Origin: Acidobacteriota bacterium | GTDB taxonomy: Bacteria > Acidobacteriota > Terriglobia > Terriglobales > Acidobacteriaceae | Direction of reading: 5' to 3' | NCBI GenBank assembly: GCA_003224835.1 | Contig: QHZX01000040.1 | Coordinates: forward strand, 1 to 7,135 | DNA length: 7,135 bases | Shown here: positions 1-6,807 of the stretch, piece after piece | Numbering within the stretch: the stretch's first letter is position 1 | Layout: each line of letters starts with the position of its first letter | Translations under genes and position numbers: made by a program | The notes under the pieces: generated by a model | Seen by the model: only the letters and a program-made list of their open reading frames with translations | The model's database searches: none | Told to the model about the DNA's origin: nothing

Positions 1-1396
1 CAAGCCCGGCAAGCCTGGTTACTCTGGAATGAATTTCTTGGAGCGTATTGGAAGACAGGCCGAGGTGCGTCAGCTCGCGCGTCAACTTGAAATCGAACCC
101 TCTCACCATGACTACTCCGAACACCGCGATAGCCATCACCCCGGCAACTCGTGCGACTGCATTGTTGATACCAGAGGCCGTGCCGGCATGGTCCTGATCG
201 ACTGAGCCCATAACCGCAGTTGTCAAAGGCGCTACAGTAACCGCCATCCCAAAACCAAGCACAACGATAGCTGGGAAGAACGTCTTCCAATAGCTGCTCC
301 CGGTTGAAGGCACCGCGAAAAGAACAAAGCCTGCCGCCACAATAAGCGGGCCAATGATCAACGGAACGCGGGGCCCATAGCGCGCCACCAGACCTCCGGA
401 CCAGCGCGAAAGAGAGAACATCAGCAAAATAAGCGGAAGCACGGCTGCACCGGTCGCGGCTGCCGAGTATCCCTGCACCTGAATCAGGTTCATCGGAAAG
501 AGAAAGAAGAAGATCCCAATCCCCGAGTACAGGAACAGCGTTAGCAAGTTAGCACCACTGAAAGTGCGGGACCGAAACAGCGCCAACGGAACCATCGGTG
601 AACTTACTCTGGCCTCGTTGAATACGAAGCCGGCAATACCCGCGACTCCAACAATCAAACTTCCGAAAACCAGCGGGTTGTTCCAACCCAGGTTAGTAGA
701 TTCGACAAATCCGAAGACTAAACCGCCTAACCCAATAGTCCCTACCAGCGCACCCAGCCAGTCAATTCGACGAACACTCGCGCTCCGGCTTTCAGGGATA
801 TGCCAAAGCGAAATCGCAATTACCACCACGGCGAGGGGAATGTTGATAAAGAAAACCCAGCGCCACGAAGCATGCTCAATCAACCATCCGCCCAGAACCG
901 GCCCAATCGCGGTCGTGATCGCAGTGAAACCGGACCAGGTGCCGATCGCCTGCCCGCGGCTGTTCTCATCGAATGAAGCGCTGATGATTGCAAGGCTGCC
1001 TGGGACAAGAAAGGCAGCTCCAACACCCTGAATACTTCGCGCAATGTTCAATTGATGAATGTTCGACGCAAAGCCGCAAGCCGCAGAGGCTATCGCGAAA
1101 ATTGTGACGCCAATGACAAATATCAATCGCCGGCCAAACACGTCGCCGAATGAGCCGCCAACCAGGATCAATGCGCCTAGGAACAATCCATAGGATTCGA
1201 CCACCCATTGCACGTCGACGATGTTTGCGTGCAAGCTGGATTCGAGCGCAGGTAGCGCGACATTCACTACCGTGCTATCGATGAAGGCCAAGCTGGAGCC
1301 GAGAATGGTTGCGGCTAGAATCCATGGCCGCGCCTCCGCTTTGCACGGAGTGCCCGTCTTCGATTCGGTTACGACGTCATCATGAGATGGTTTCAT
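1..1396 (-). CDS. DHA2-family MFS multidrug efflux transporter, 3' end cut by window
   Basis: Inner-membrane proton-coupled exporter of the major facilitator superfamily, drug:H+ antiporter-2 (EmrB/QacA-like) group, which typically has 14 membrane helices. I translated 465 codons from an ATG at 1396; the frame is open to the window edge, so the C-terminus is missing. Seen directly: TM1 signature AFIDSTVVNVALP (residues 37-49), motif A GGSFGDVFGRR (80-90) in the loop after TM2, motif C GPVLGG (165-170) followed by WRWVFFINIP (178-187), and many hydrophobic segments up to about residue 431. Complete members are usually about 470-530 residues, so most of the protein is here. The start is uncertain: no good Shine-Dalgarno precedes ATG 1396, a GTG lies at 1402 in the same frame, and the frame is closed by TGA at 1445-1447. 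The gene begins 53 bp after the kinase stop on the same strand and may be the last gene of that operon. The substrate cannot be inferred. Confidence 0.93.
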   Translation of the reverse strand, partial: MKPSHDDVVTESKTGTPCKAEARPWILAATILGSSLAFIDSTVVNVALPALESSLHANIVDVQWVVESYGLFLGALILVGGSFGDVFGRRLIFVIGVTIFAIASAACGFASNIHQLNIARSIQGVGAAFLVPGSLAIISASFDENSRGQAIGTWSGFTAITTAIGPVLGGWLIEHASWRWVFFINIPLAVVVIAISLWHIPESRSASVRRIDWLGALVGTIGLGGLVFGFVESTNLGWNNPLVFGSLIVGVAGIAGFVFNEARVSSPMVPLALFRSRTFSGANLLTLFLYSGIGIFFFLFPMNLIQVQGYSAAATGAAVLPLILLMFSLSRWSGGLVARYGPRVPLIIGPLIVAAGFVLFAVPSTGSSYWKTFFPAIVVLGFGMAVTVAPLTTAVMGSVDQDHAGTASGINNAVARVAGVMAIAVFGVVMVRGFDFKLTRELTHLGLSSNTLQEIHSRVTRLAGL

Positions 1397-1449
1397 GGGC
1401 ACTCGGGGGACCCGCTGAGGGGAAACTGCCGCTCTCTCGCGGAATCAGC

Positions 1450-2835
1450 TCAAGCCGACGCTTCCGCCACCGGAAGCCAGATTTGGAAACAAGTGTTGCC
1501 AGGTTTCGAATTGACCTGAATATTTCCCCGGTGCTTCTTCACAATTCGTTGGACGGTATCTAATCCCAATCCGGTCCCTTCTCCTACTGCTTTAGTTGTA
1601 AAGAAAGGTTCAAAAATGTGGGCTGTAACTTCCGGAGAGATTCCTGGCCCATTGTCGCCAATTTCAACGACGACGAAACCGTCCTCGCGGTAGGTTCGGA
1701 CCCGAAGCTCGCCCTTTCCCTTCATCGCGTCGATTGCATTATCAATAATGTTGGTCCAGACCTGATTGAGTTCGCTGCCGAACGAATTCACCAGCAGGGG
1801 AACGCGCTGGTAATCGCGCTGTATTGTTACTCCCTGCTTCAATTTGTGGTTCAGAATGGTGAGCGTATTTTCCAGGCTCTTTACGACATCCACGTTCTGG
1901 ACCGCAGACTGGTCCATATATGTGTATTCCTTAATCGCACGCACCAAATCAGAAATCCGCGATGTACTGCTCTCGATTTCATGCAATAAACTTGCGACCT
2001 CCACCGAAGCGGCAATCCGGACCAGGGCCGCCCGCGCAGTCTCCGGGCCTAGATTCGCGAACAGCGACTCCAGGACTTCCGGCTTAATGTTCCGTCGCGC
2101 AAGCGCAGCAGCCAGCATCCACAAGTCGTTTTGTCCGTGACTGCGCAGCAAAGAGTCGATTTGGTCTTCCAGGTCGCTTATGGTTAGCGCATCGGGAGGA
2201 ACTACATCCTCTTGCGTAAACGCTGCTTCCATTTTTTCAATTTCCGATTTCTGCGCGGAACTCAGATCGCGTTTGCCCAACTCATGACTCGCATCTTTGA
2301 TCTTTTTCAAGATAGTGCGCAGTTGGCTGGTTGCGCGTTTCGCCGCCGAAGCTGGATTGTTCAATTCATGCGCCAGACCCGCCGACAGTTTGCCCAGAGA
2401 GGCCAGCCGGTCGCGCTGTTGTTCGATGCGAGTGGTCTCGCGAATTCTGTCGGAGAGTAGACCAACAAGACGCTTGGTCAACTCCGGCATTTTCTGCACA
2501 AGCTCGGAAAATAGCGAGGTTGGGAATTTTAGGAGTCGGCCATCTGTCACCGCACGGCCGGTTACGGCGAACTGCTTCATCCTTGAGAAAGGCAGAACTC
2601 CAGTCACATCACCAGGTTTTCCCGGCAGCACGACAGTTTCACCACCGAATTCCCCGCGCCACTGAAACTGGCCGTCCAGAATCACGAACATCCAATCCGC
2701 CGAGTCACCCTGACGAACGTACGTCTCTCCGGCAGTCAGATGCACTTCCTGCGACTGACTGAGGAACCAGGCGATCTGATCATCCGGCAAATCGGCAAAC
2801 GCCGGCACGCGAAGTAACTCCGATTTTTCGGCCAT
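1450..2835 (-). CDS. CRP-domain sensor histidine kinase with split dimerisation domain
   Basis: Predicted cytoplasmic histidine kinase, 461 residues, with no membrane segment. An N-terminal cyclic-nucleotide-binding (CRP/cNMP-like) jelly roll occupies about residues 10-125 (LTAGETYVRQGD at 33-44, FVILDG at 50-55). A helix (about 126-150) leads to the H-box LAHELNNP (154-161) with phosphoacceptor His156. The ATPase domain has an N-box NIIDNA (362-367), G1 DNGPGI (394-399), an F-box FEPFFTTK (408-415) and G2 GEGTGLGL (418-425), so it looks catalytically complete. Oddly, about 120 mostly helical residues lie between the first dimerisation helix (ending near 180) and what looks like the second (LLHEIESSTSRI, 283-294). 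The phosphate-binding part of the CRP domain is also atypical (TGVLPFSRM, 78-86). The ATG directly follows the TAA of the upstream response-regulator gene, with AAGG 5 nt before the TAA-ATG junction start codon, pointing to coupled translation and a cognate pair. The sensed ligand is unknown. Confidence 0.93.
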   Translation of the reverse strand: MAEKSELLRVPAFADLPDDQIAWFLSQSQEVHLTAGETYVRQGDSADWMFVILDGQFQWRGEFGGETVVLPGKPGDVTGVLPFSRMKQFAVTGRAVTDGRLLKFPTSLFSELVQKMPELTKRLVGLLSDRIRETTRIEQQRDRLASLGKLSAGLAHELNNPASAAKRATSQLRTILKKIKDASHELGKRDLSSAQKSEIEKMEAAFTQEDVVPPDALTISDLEDQIDSLLRSHGQNDLWMLAAALARRNIKPEVLESLFANLGPETARAALVRIAASVEVASLLHEIESSTSRISDLVRAIKEYTYMDQSAVQNVDVVKSLENTLTILNHKLKQGVTIQRDYQRVPLLVNSFGSELNQVWTNIIDNAIDAMKGKGELRVRTYREDGFVVVEIGDNGPGISPEVTAHIFEPFFTTKAVGEGTGLGLDTVQRIVKKHRGNIQVNSKPGNTCFQIWLPVAEASA

Positions 2836-2844
2836 TTATACCTT
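2836..2844 (-). promoter_or_regulatory. Ribosome binding site and TAA-ATG coupling junction of the kinase
   Basis: On the minus strand AAGG (2844-2841) lies inside the last codons of the fusion gene, followed by TATAA and then the kinase ATG at 2835. The TAA stop (2838-2836) is immediately followed by ATG with no spacer. This arrangement fixes the kinase start and suggests translational coupling, with near-equal output of the two proteins. Confidence 0.75.
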
Positions 2845-4506
2845 GCTCAAGTACTGATGTATGAACTGCACCGCGACCGATCCTTCACCAACTCCCGACG
2901 CCACGCGTTTGATGGAACCGTGCCGCACGTCGCCAACCGCAAAAATGCCGGGCACATTGGTCTCCAGCAAATATGGATCTCGATCAAGCGTCCATCCTTT
3001 GGGGCGCTGACCGTCACGAATCAGATCGGGACCCGTCAGAAGGAAACCACGCTCATCGCGCTCTACACATTTCCCGAGCCAATCGGTGCGCGGCAATGCG
3101 CCGATAAAAATGAACATCGCGTTCGCCGGCACGCGTTCAATCTTATTTGTGTCGGAACAAAGGACGGAGATCTCTTCGAGGTGCGAATCGCCATGCGCCT
3201 CCGTGACGCTGGCGTGCGTCCACAGCTGGATGTTAGGCGTCGCTTTCACCTGGTCAATCAAATATTGCGACATCGTACTCGACAGAGACTCACCGCGTAC
3301 GAGAATGACGACTCGCTCGGCGTATCGTGCAAAGTTCATTGCCGCTTGACCAGCGGAGTTTGCCCCACCCACGACGTAAACAATTTCGCCTTTGCAAGAC
3401 AGCGCCTCGGTCGCGCCGCCGCCGTAGTAAATTCCCGCACCCTGCAACCTGTCTATTCCCGGAGCTTCCAGGCGCCGCCATTGCACCCCGCTGGCGATCA
3501 TCAGCGCATGACATGAGATTTCACTTCCATCCGCCAGCTTCAGGATTCGATAAGAGGCCTCAGTCCGAATGTCTACTGCTTCTTGCGGCGACAGGATTTC
3601 CACGCCAAACCGCTGGGCTTGCACCACGGCACGCCGAGCCAGGTCGCCGCCACTCAGACCTGTCGGAAATCCAAGATAGTTCTCGATACGCGAACTCATT
3701 CCAGCCTGCCCGCCCGGCGCTTCCCGCTCAACGATTACTGTGTGCAAACCTTCTGAAGCCCCATAGACGGCAGCAGCCAAGCCAGCCGGCCCTCCACCCA
3801 CAATCGCCAAATCGTAAAAGCTGGTCTGCGCGCGCGTTCGTAGCCCGACCTTTTGCGCAACATCCGCCGGCACACTTTCAAGCAGCTTCGTCCCATCAGG
3901 AAAGAGAACCACCGGGAGATTCGCAGCTTCTGGGCCCAGGGCTTCCAGTAGGCGTTTGGTCTCCGGATCATTCGCAGACGTCTCAACGTCAATCCACTGA
4001 TAGGGAACGTGATTTCGCGCTAGAAAATCCCGCAACTCGTAGGAGCGAGGGGACCATCGTGTGCCAAGGACGCGGATTCCCTGAAATGTCGGATGAAAAG
4101 ATGCTTGCCAATCATCGAGCAAGTCATCTAATTGCGGATACAGGTGTTCGGTCGGGGGATCCCACGGCTTCAAGAAAAAATAATTAATGCCGACTTGATT
4201 GATGGCGCTGATCGCGGCGTTGGTGTCCGCATATGCGGTGAGCAGTGCTCGCTTGGCGCTTGGATATATTCCCATCGCCTGTTGCAAAAACTCCACGCCA
4301 TCCATGCGCGGCATGCGCTGGTCGGCAATGAGCAACGCCACGCTGTCATTGCGCACCTTCAACTGCTTTAACAGGTCAAGTGCGCCCTCAGGAGAATCGC
4401 TTCCGATTACCCGGTATTCTGCTCCATATTGTGAGCGAAGGTCGCGCTCAATTGCTCGCAAAACATCGGAATCATCATCCACACTCAGCAAAATTGGTTT
4501 GGGCAT
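2836..4506 (-). CDS. Response regulator fused to glutaredoxin-like and thioredoxin-reductase-like flavoprotein domains
   Basis: A 556-residue cytoplasmic protein with three parts. (1) A receiver domain, about 4-130, with acidic pocket D10-D12, phosphoacceptor D62 (ADQRMPRMDG), T90 and K113 (FLKPW), all in place. (2) A thioredoxin-fold, glutaredoxin-like domain, about 142-222; where CxxC is expected it reads SPRS (152-155), while the cis-proline region NLPVVLFPDG (196-205) remains. (3) A thioredoxin-reductase-like domain, about 230-556: FAD motif GGGPAG (237-242), GGQAG (265-269), nucleotide-binding motif GGANSA (380-385) and C-terminal FAD motif FAVGDVRHGS (522-531). The reductase CxxC site is missing: the aligned stretch, about 362-366, reads GGGAT. 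Only four cysteines exist (332, 371, 450, 480), none spaced CxxC. The region matching the NADPH-phosphate motif HRRxxxR reads VRGESLSS, which leaves NADH or NADPH open. An in-frame TAG at 4519-4521 makes ATG 4506 the first usable start. The protein is likely phosphorylated by the adjoining kinase. The electron acceptor is unknown, and the label 'thioredoxin reductase' would overstate what is seen. Confidence 0.95.
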   Translation of the reverse strand: MPKPILLSVDDDSDVLRAIERDLRSQYGAEYRVIGSDSPEGALDLLKQLKVRNDSVALLIADQRMPRMDGVEFLQQAMGIYPSAKRALLTAYADTNAAISAINQVGINYFFLKPWDPPTEHLYPQLDDLLDDWQASFHPTFQGIRVLGTRWSPRSYELRDFLARNHVPYQWIDVETSANDPETKRLLEALGPEAANLPVVLFPDGTKLLESVPADVAQKVGLRTRAQTSFYDLAIVGGGPAGLAAAVYGASEGLHTVIVEREAPGGQAGMSSRIENYLGFPTGLSGGDLARRAVVQAQRFGVEILSPQEAVDIRTEASYRILKLADGSEISCHALMIASGVQWRRLEAPGIDRLQGAGIYYGGGATEALSCKGEIVYVVGGANSAGQAAMNFARYAERVVILVRGESLSSTMSQYLIDQVKATPNIQLWTHASVTEAHGDSHLEEISVLCSDTNKIERVPANAMFIFIGALPRTDWLGKCVERDERGFLLTGPDLIRDGQRPKGWTLDRDPYLLETNVPGIFAVGDVRHGSIKRVASGVGEGSVAVQFIHQYLSKV

Positions 4507-4570
4507 GATCGCTCTGAGCTACTCGCGGCCAGGACTTTCCAGTGGCTTGCGATTTCTATTAGATACAGAA

Positions 4571-4741
4571 AACTGAATTCGGTCGCGTAATCGCTGTAAC
4601 CTATGCGGAGAGCCGAGTTCGCAGGCTCGCATGATCAGCGAGCATCAGGCAGGAAGCAGAATTGCGCGCCAAATGGCAAAGGAGTTTTTATCTCAAAAGG
4701 AAGGTCAGGGACGACTGAATTTAAGGACAAAAGACTGAATT
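4571..4741. repeat. Repeated 9-mer (a/g)actgaatt in the gap before the response-regulator operon
   Basis: The 275-bp gene-free gap 4507-4781 contains gactgaatt at 4713-4721 and again at 4733-4741, starting exactly 20 bp apart (about two helical turns). A near-copy, aactgaatt, is at 4571-4579. All three have the same orientation. Such spacing could mark a binding site for a regulator controlling the fusion-kinase operon, but short AT-rich 9-mers also recur by chance. I see no convincing -35/-10 pair, no gene and no RNA gene elsewhere in this gap. Confidence 0.35.
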
Positions 4742-4747
4742 GTGTGC

Positions 4748-4780
4748 CACTGGAGCTGCGCGCTAACCACCAGCACAGTG
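4748..4780 (-). terminator. Stem-loop after the ABC permease gene, possible terminator
   Basis: An interrupted inverted repeat begins 2 bp after the permease stop codon. The outer arms cactg (4748-4752) and cagtg (4776-4780) and the inner arms gctg (4755-4758) and cagc (4771-4774) can pair, giving 5+4 bp with a small asymmetric bulge and a 12-nt loop. No solid T-run follows on the minus strand, only ATTCAGTCTTTTG after some spacing, so this is at best a weak intrinsic terminator. The position supports separating the permease from the downstream response-regulator operon. Confidence 0.4.
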
Positions 4781-4781
4781 C

Positions 4782-6023
4782 TTACTCATATCTCAAACTT
4801 TCCACCGGGTCCAACTTCGCAGCCCGCGCGGCTGGCACTGTGCCAAACAGAATTCCGACCAATGATGAAACCACAATCGCCACAATCGCAGATAATCCAG
4901 AAATAGGGACGCGGTACTCGGTTAGAAAGCGAATGGAGTAAGGAAGCGCCAGGCCGACCACAACTCCGATCAATCCGCCGCCAACGGAAATCACAATCGC
5001 CTCGGAGAGAAACTGAAAACGGATCTCGCGATTGGTTGCGCCCAGCGCTTTGCGGATCCCGATTTCACGAATTCGCGAACTCACAGTCGCGAGCATAATA
5101 TTCATAATTCCGATACCGCTGACCAGCAGCACGATCGCGGCCACAGCCATCAGCACCATAGTGAGCGCGTTTGCGGTCTTATCGGCTACGGTGACCAACT
5201 GAGTGAGATTCGTAACGTTATATACCGATTCCGCGCGGTGACGTGACTGGATCACTGCCTTAATCTGATTGGTGACAGGCTCGATCATCGTCGGATCAGA
5301 CACGGAGAAGTAAATTAACTTGACCGTCGCGGTCTCAGTGAAATAGCGCGCCACGCTGTAAGGAATCAGGAATGTGCTGGTCGTCACTTCCGATTCGCCA
5401 AACGTGTTCACTCGCTCACGAAAAGTTCCGACGATGGTAAACGGCAGGTGACTGAGCGGAATGATCTTTCCTACCGCAGCTTCCGCGGAGCCAAAAAGTT
5501 GGTTCGCCAACGTTTCGGTAATCAAACCGACTTTGTTGTGGGCTTGCTCGTCCTGGGCGTCGAAGAAACGTCCGGAAACCACTACCAAATTGCGCACCGT
5601 TTTGTATTGTGGGTAAACTCCTAAAATCTGGAGATCGCGTTCCTTACCGTTCCCCACTGGCACGCGCTCGTTTAAATCCAGCACCGGGGACGCGCTCACA
5701 ATGCCCGGAATCGATGTTTGTGCGGCGCTCATGTCATCCACGGTCAGCGTGTCGGGGGCCGTGTTGGTGATGCGCTGGGCCCCGCCTTCATACTCGGCAT
5801 AAATAAGGTTCGCGCCAATGCCCTGAATCAGGTTCAGGACGTACTGCTTGCCAGTCATCCCAATGGTGACCACGAGAATCAGCGAAGCCGTACCGATCAC
5901 CATGCCTAGCCCAGTGAGCAGGAACCGGACTTTATTGGCACAGAAAGTATCGAAAGCAAAGCTCATGATCTCGCTGAAGGCGAGCTTCGGGGCCAGCTCC
6001 GATACTGCGGTAGTCACAGTCAT
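4782..6023 (-). CDS. MacB/FtsX-type ABC transporter permease, stand-alone
   Basis: Inner-membrane permease subunit of a type VII (MacB-like) ABC transporter, 413 residues, close to the usual permease-only length of about 400. Seen: a cytoplasmic N-terminus with FCANKVRFLLTGLGMVIG (27-44) leading into TM1 (about 34-55); a large extracytoplasmic MacB_PCD-like region (about 56-285); then three C-terminal segments (about 286-312, 338-364, 376-398). The cytoplasmic coupling loop SRIREIGIRKALGAT (316-330) is present, and the family's typical end PAARAAKLDPVESLRYE (397-413) shows the protein is complete. No ATPase and no membrane-fusion protein lie in the window, so its partners must be encoded elsewhere; exported substrates of this family range from macrolides to lipoproteins and peptides. 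No clear ribosome binding site precedes ATG 6023. An alternative ATG at 5966 (Met20) would shorten the N-terminus to just before the TM1 lead-in. Coding potential is clear; the role beyond 'export permease' is not. Confidence 0.93.
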   Translation of the reverse strand: MTVTTAVSELAPKLAFSEIMSFAFDTFCANKVRFLLTGLGMVIGTASLILVVTIGMTGKQYVLNLIQGIGANLIYAEYEGGAQRITNTAPDTLTVDDMSAAQTSIPGIVSASPVLDLNERVPVGNGKERDLQILGVYPQYKTVRNLVVVSGRFFDAQDEQAHNKVGLITETLANQLFGSAEAAVGKIIPLSHLPFTIVGTFRERVNTFGESEVTTSTFLIPYSVARYFTETATVKLIYFSVSDPTMIEPVTNQIKAVIQSRHRAESVYNVTNLTQLVTVADKTANALTMVLMAVAAIVLLVSGIGIMNIMLATVSSRIREIGIRKALGATNREIRFQFLSEAIVISVGGGLIGVVVGLALPYSIRFLTEYRVPISGLSAIVAIVVSSLVGILFGTVPAARAAKLDPVESLRYE

Positions 6024-6136
6024 GCAAAATTAGATGCTACGCGCTGGGCGCAAGAGTCGCAAAGTGACTAGTGGGTAGGCGATAGTTTCGGAAGCAGCTC
6101 CGATCCTGTCGAAATGTTGAGGTAGTTGATGACGAG

Positions 6137-6156
6137 GCATGGGCGTCGGCCCATGC
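6137..6156. repeat. Perfect 8-bp inverted repeat with 4-nt loop after coaE
   Basis: The arms gcatgggc (6137-6144) and gcccatgc (6149-6156) are exact reverse complements around the loop gtcg. The element lies 6 bp beyond the coaE stop codon and 114 bp before the permease start. On either strand it would give a stable RNA hairpin, but no T-run follows, so a Rho-independent terminator of standard type is not supported. It may protect the coaE mRNA 3' end, aid termination, or belong to a dispersed palindromic repeat family. The rest of the gap (6024-6136) holds only a weaker inverted repeat, tcgga (6088-6092) with tccga (6099-6103), and no clear promoter. Confidence 0.7.
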
Positions 6157-6162
6157 AGTGCT

Positions 6163-6795
6163 TCACGCTGATTTCACTTGCGCTTGCGATACCAATGCTT
6201 CGTGGATTTTGTGAACTTGTTTTTGCGTGTCTTCGACGCTGCCGCTGTTGTCGATCACGAAATCCGCAGCCTGAATTTTGGCCTCATCCGGCGCCTGGGC
6301 CATCATCCTTCGCGTGACCTCGCGCCGGGCAGTTTCGGCATCGATGTTCAGCCGCTTCTCCCAACGCTCGATCCGCTGCTGGGGCTTGCAGCTGACCACA
6401 ATCACTCGATCGAATTTCTTCCGCAGCCCGGCCTCGAGTAGTAACGCAGCCTCGAGCATTACAATCGCGTCCGGTTCACGCCGCCGAATTTCTTCCATCC
6501 ACTGCTGCTGCCGTTCGATGACCGCAGGATGCACGATGCTGTTGAGCTCATAAATACGCGGGCGCTTTTGATCGAATGCGAGTTCAGCCAGGCGCGCGCG
6601 ATTCACACTTTTATCCGCATTCAGAATCTCCGGCCCGAAGCGTCGCACCACCTCGTCATAAACTTTTTCGCCGGGACGCATGAGATCGTGAGCGATTTCG
6701 TCGGCATCAATGGTGTGCACGCCGAGCTCGGCAAACATTCGGCCGACTAGAGATTTCCCCGTTGCAATACCGCCGGTTAATCCGATCTTAAGCAC
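6163..6795 (-). CDS. coaE: Dephospho-CoA kinase
   Basis: Cytoplasmic enzyme that phosphorylates the 3'-OH of the ribose of dephospho-CoA with ATP, the last step of coenzyme A synthesis. The 210-residue length is typical. Seen: P-loop GGIATGKS (8-15) near the N-terminus; DADEIAHDLM (30-39), matching the conserved acidic D-A-D segment after the first strand-helix unit; IVHPAVIE, the CoA-domain HP motif; LEAALLLEAG, the core strand of the family; and RRMMAQAPDEAKIQAADFVIDNSGS, which corresponds to the conserved R-x-x-x-Q lid and the D-x-x-I-x-N-x-G ending. The start is GTG, not ATG, chosen because GAGGA lies 4 nt upstream and because it places the P-loop at the usual distance from the N-terminus. 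The gene follows folD by 93 bp on the same strand, a housekeeping neighbourhood; co-transcription is possible. Confidence 0.97.
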   Translation of the reverse strand: MLKIGLTGGIATGKSLVGRMFAELGVHTIDADEIAHDLMRPGEKVYDEVVRRFGPEILNADKSVNRARLAELAFDQKRPRIYELNSIVHPAVIERQQQWMEEIRRREPDAIVMLEAALLLEAGLRKKFDRVIVVSCKPQQRIERWEKRLNIDAETARREVTRRMMAQAPDEAKIQAADFVIDNSGSVEDTQKQVHKIHEALVSQAQVKSA

Positions 6796-6799
6796 GGAT

Positions 6800-6804
6800 T
6801 CCTC
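6800..6804 (-). promoter_or_regulatory. Shine-Dalgarno site of coaE deciding a GTG start
   Basis: The minus strand reads GAGGA (6804-6800), then ATCC, then the GTG at 6795. The good match and spacing support GTG as the true start of coaE; no ATG in the first codons would keep the complete P-loop strand. Confidence 0.75.
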
Positions 6805-6807
6805 GTT

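Noticed and set aside
564..1031. Plus-strand open frame of 155 codons opposite the MFS gene
   Set aside because: The minus-strand frame here carries MFS motifs A and C and continuous membrane segments; the plus-strand frame is low-complexity antisense.
1429..1442. ccgc/gcgg hairpin between the kinase and MFS genes as a terminator
   Set aside because: Only a 4-bp stem and no real T-run on the minus strand.
3327..4187. Plus-strand open frame of 286 codons opposite the response-regulator fusion
   Set aside because: Proline/arginine/serine-rich antisense shadow of a clearly conserved gene; no motif and no ribosome binding site.
4540..4600. Possible -10/-35 promoter on the minus strand around TGTATCTAAT
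   Set aside because: The match to TATAAT is poor and no reasonable -35 hexamer occurs at 16-18 bp; not better than chance.
4660..4752. Sigma-54-like promoter on the minus strand (TGGCAC and TGGCGC boxes)
   Set aside because: Neither box has the GC element at the required distance: the first has no downstream TTGC, and the second is off by one base.
4603..4941. Plus-strand open frame of 112 codons starting in the 4507-4781 gap
   Set aside because: More than a third of it is the antisense of the MacB-type permease 3' end, it has no recognisable domain or ribosome binding site, and its composition resembles other antisense frames here.
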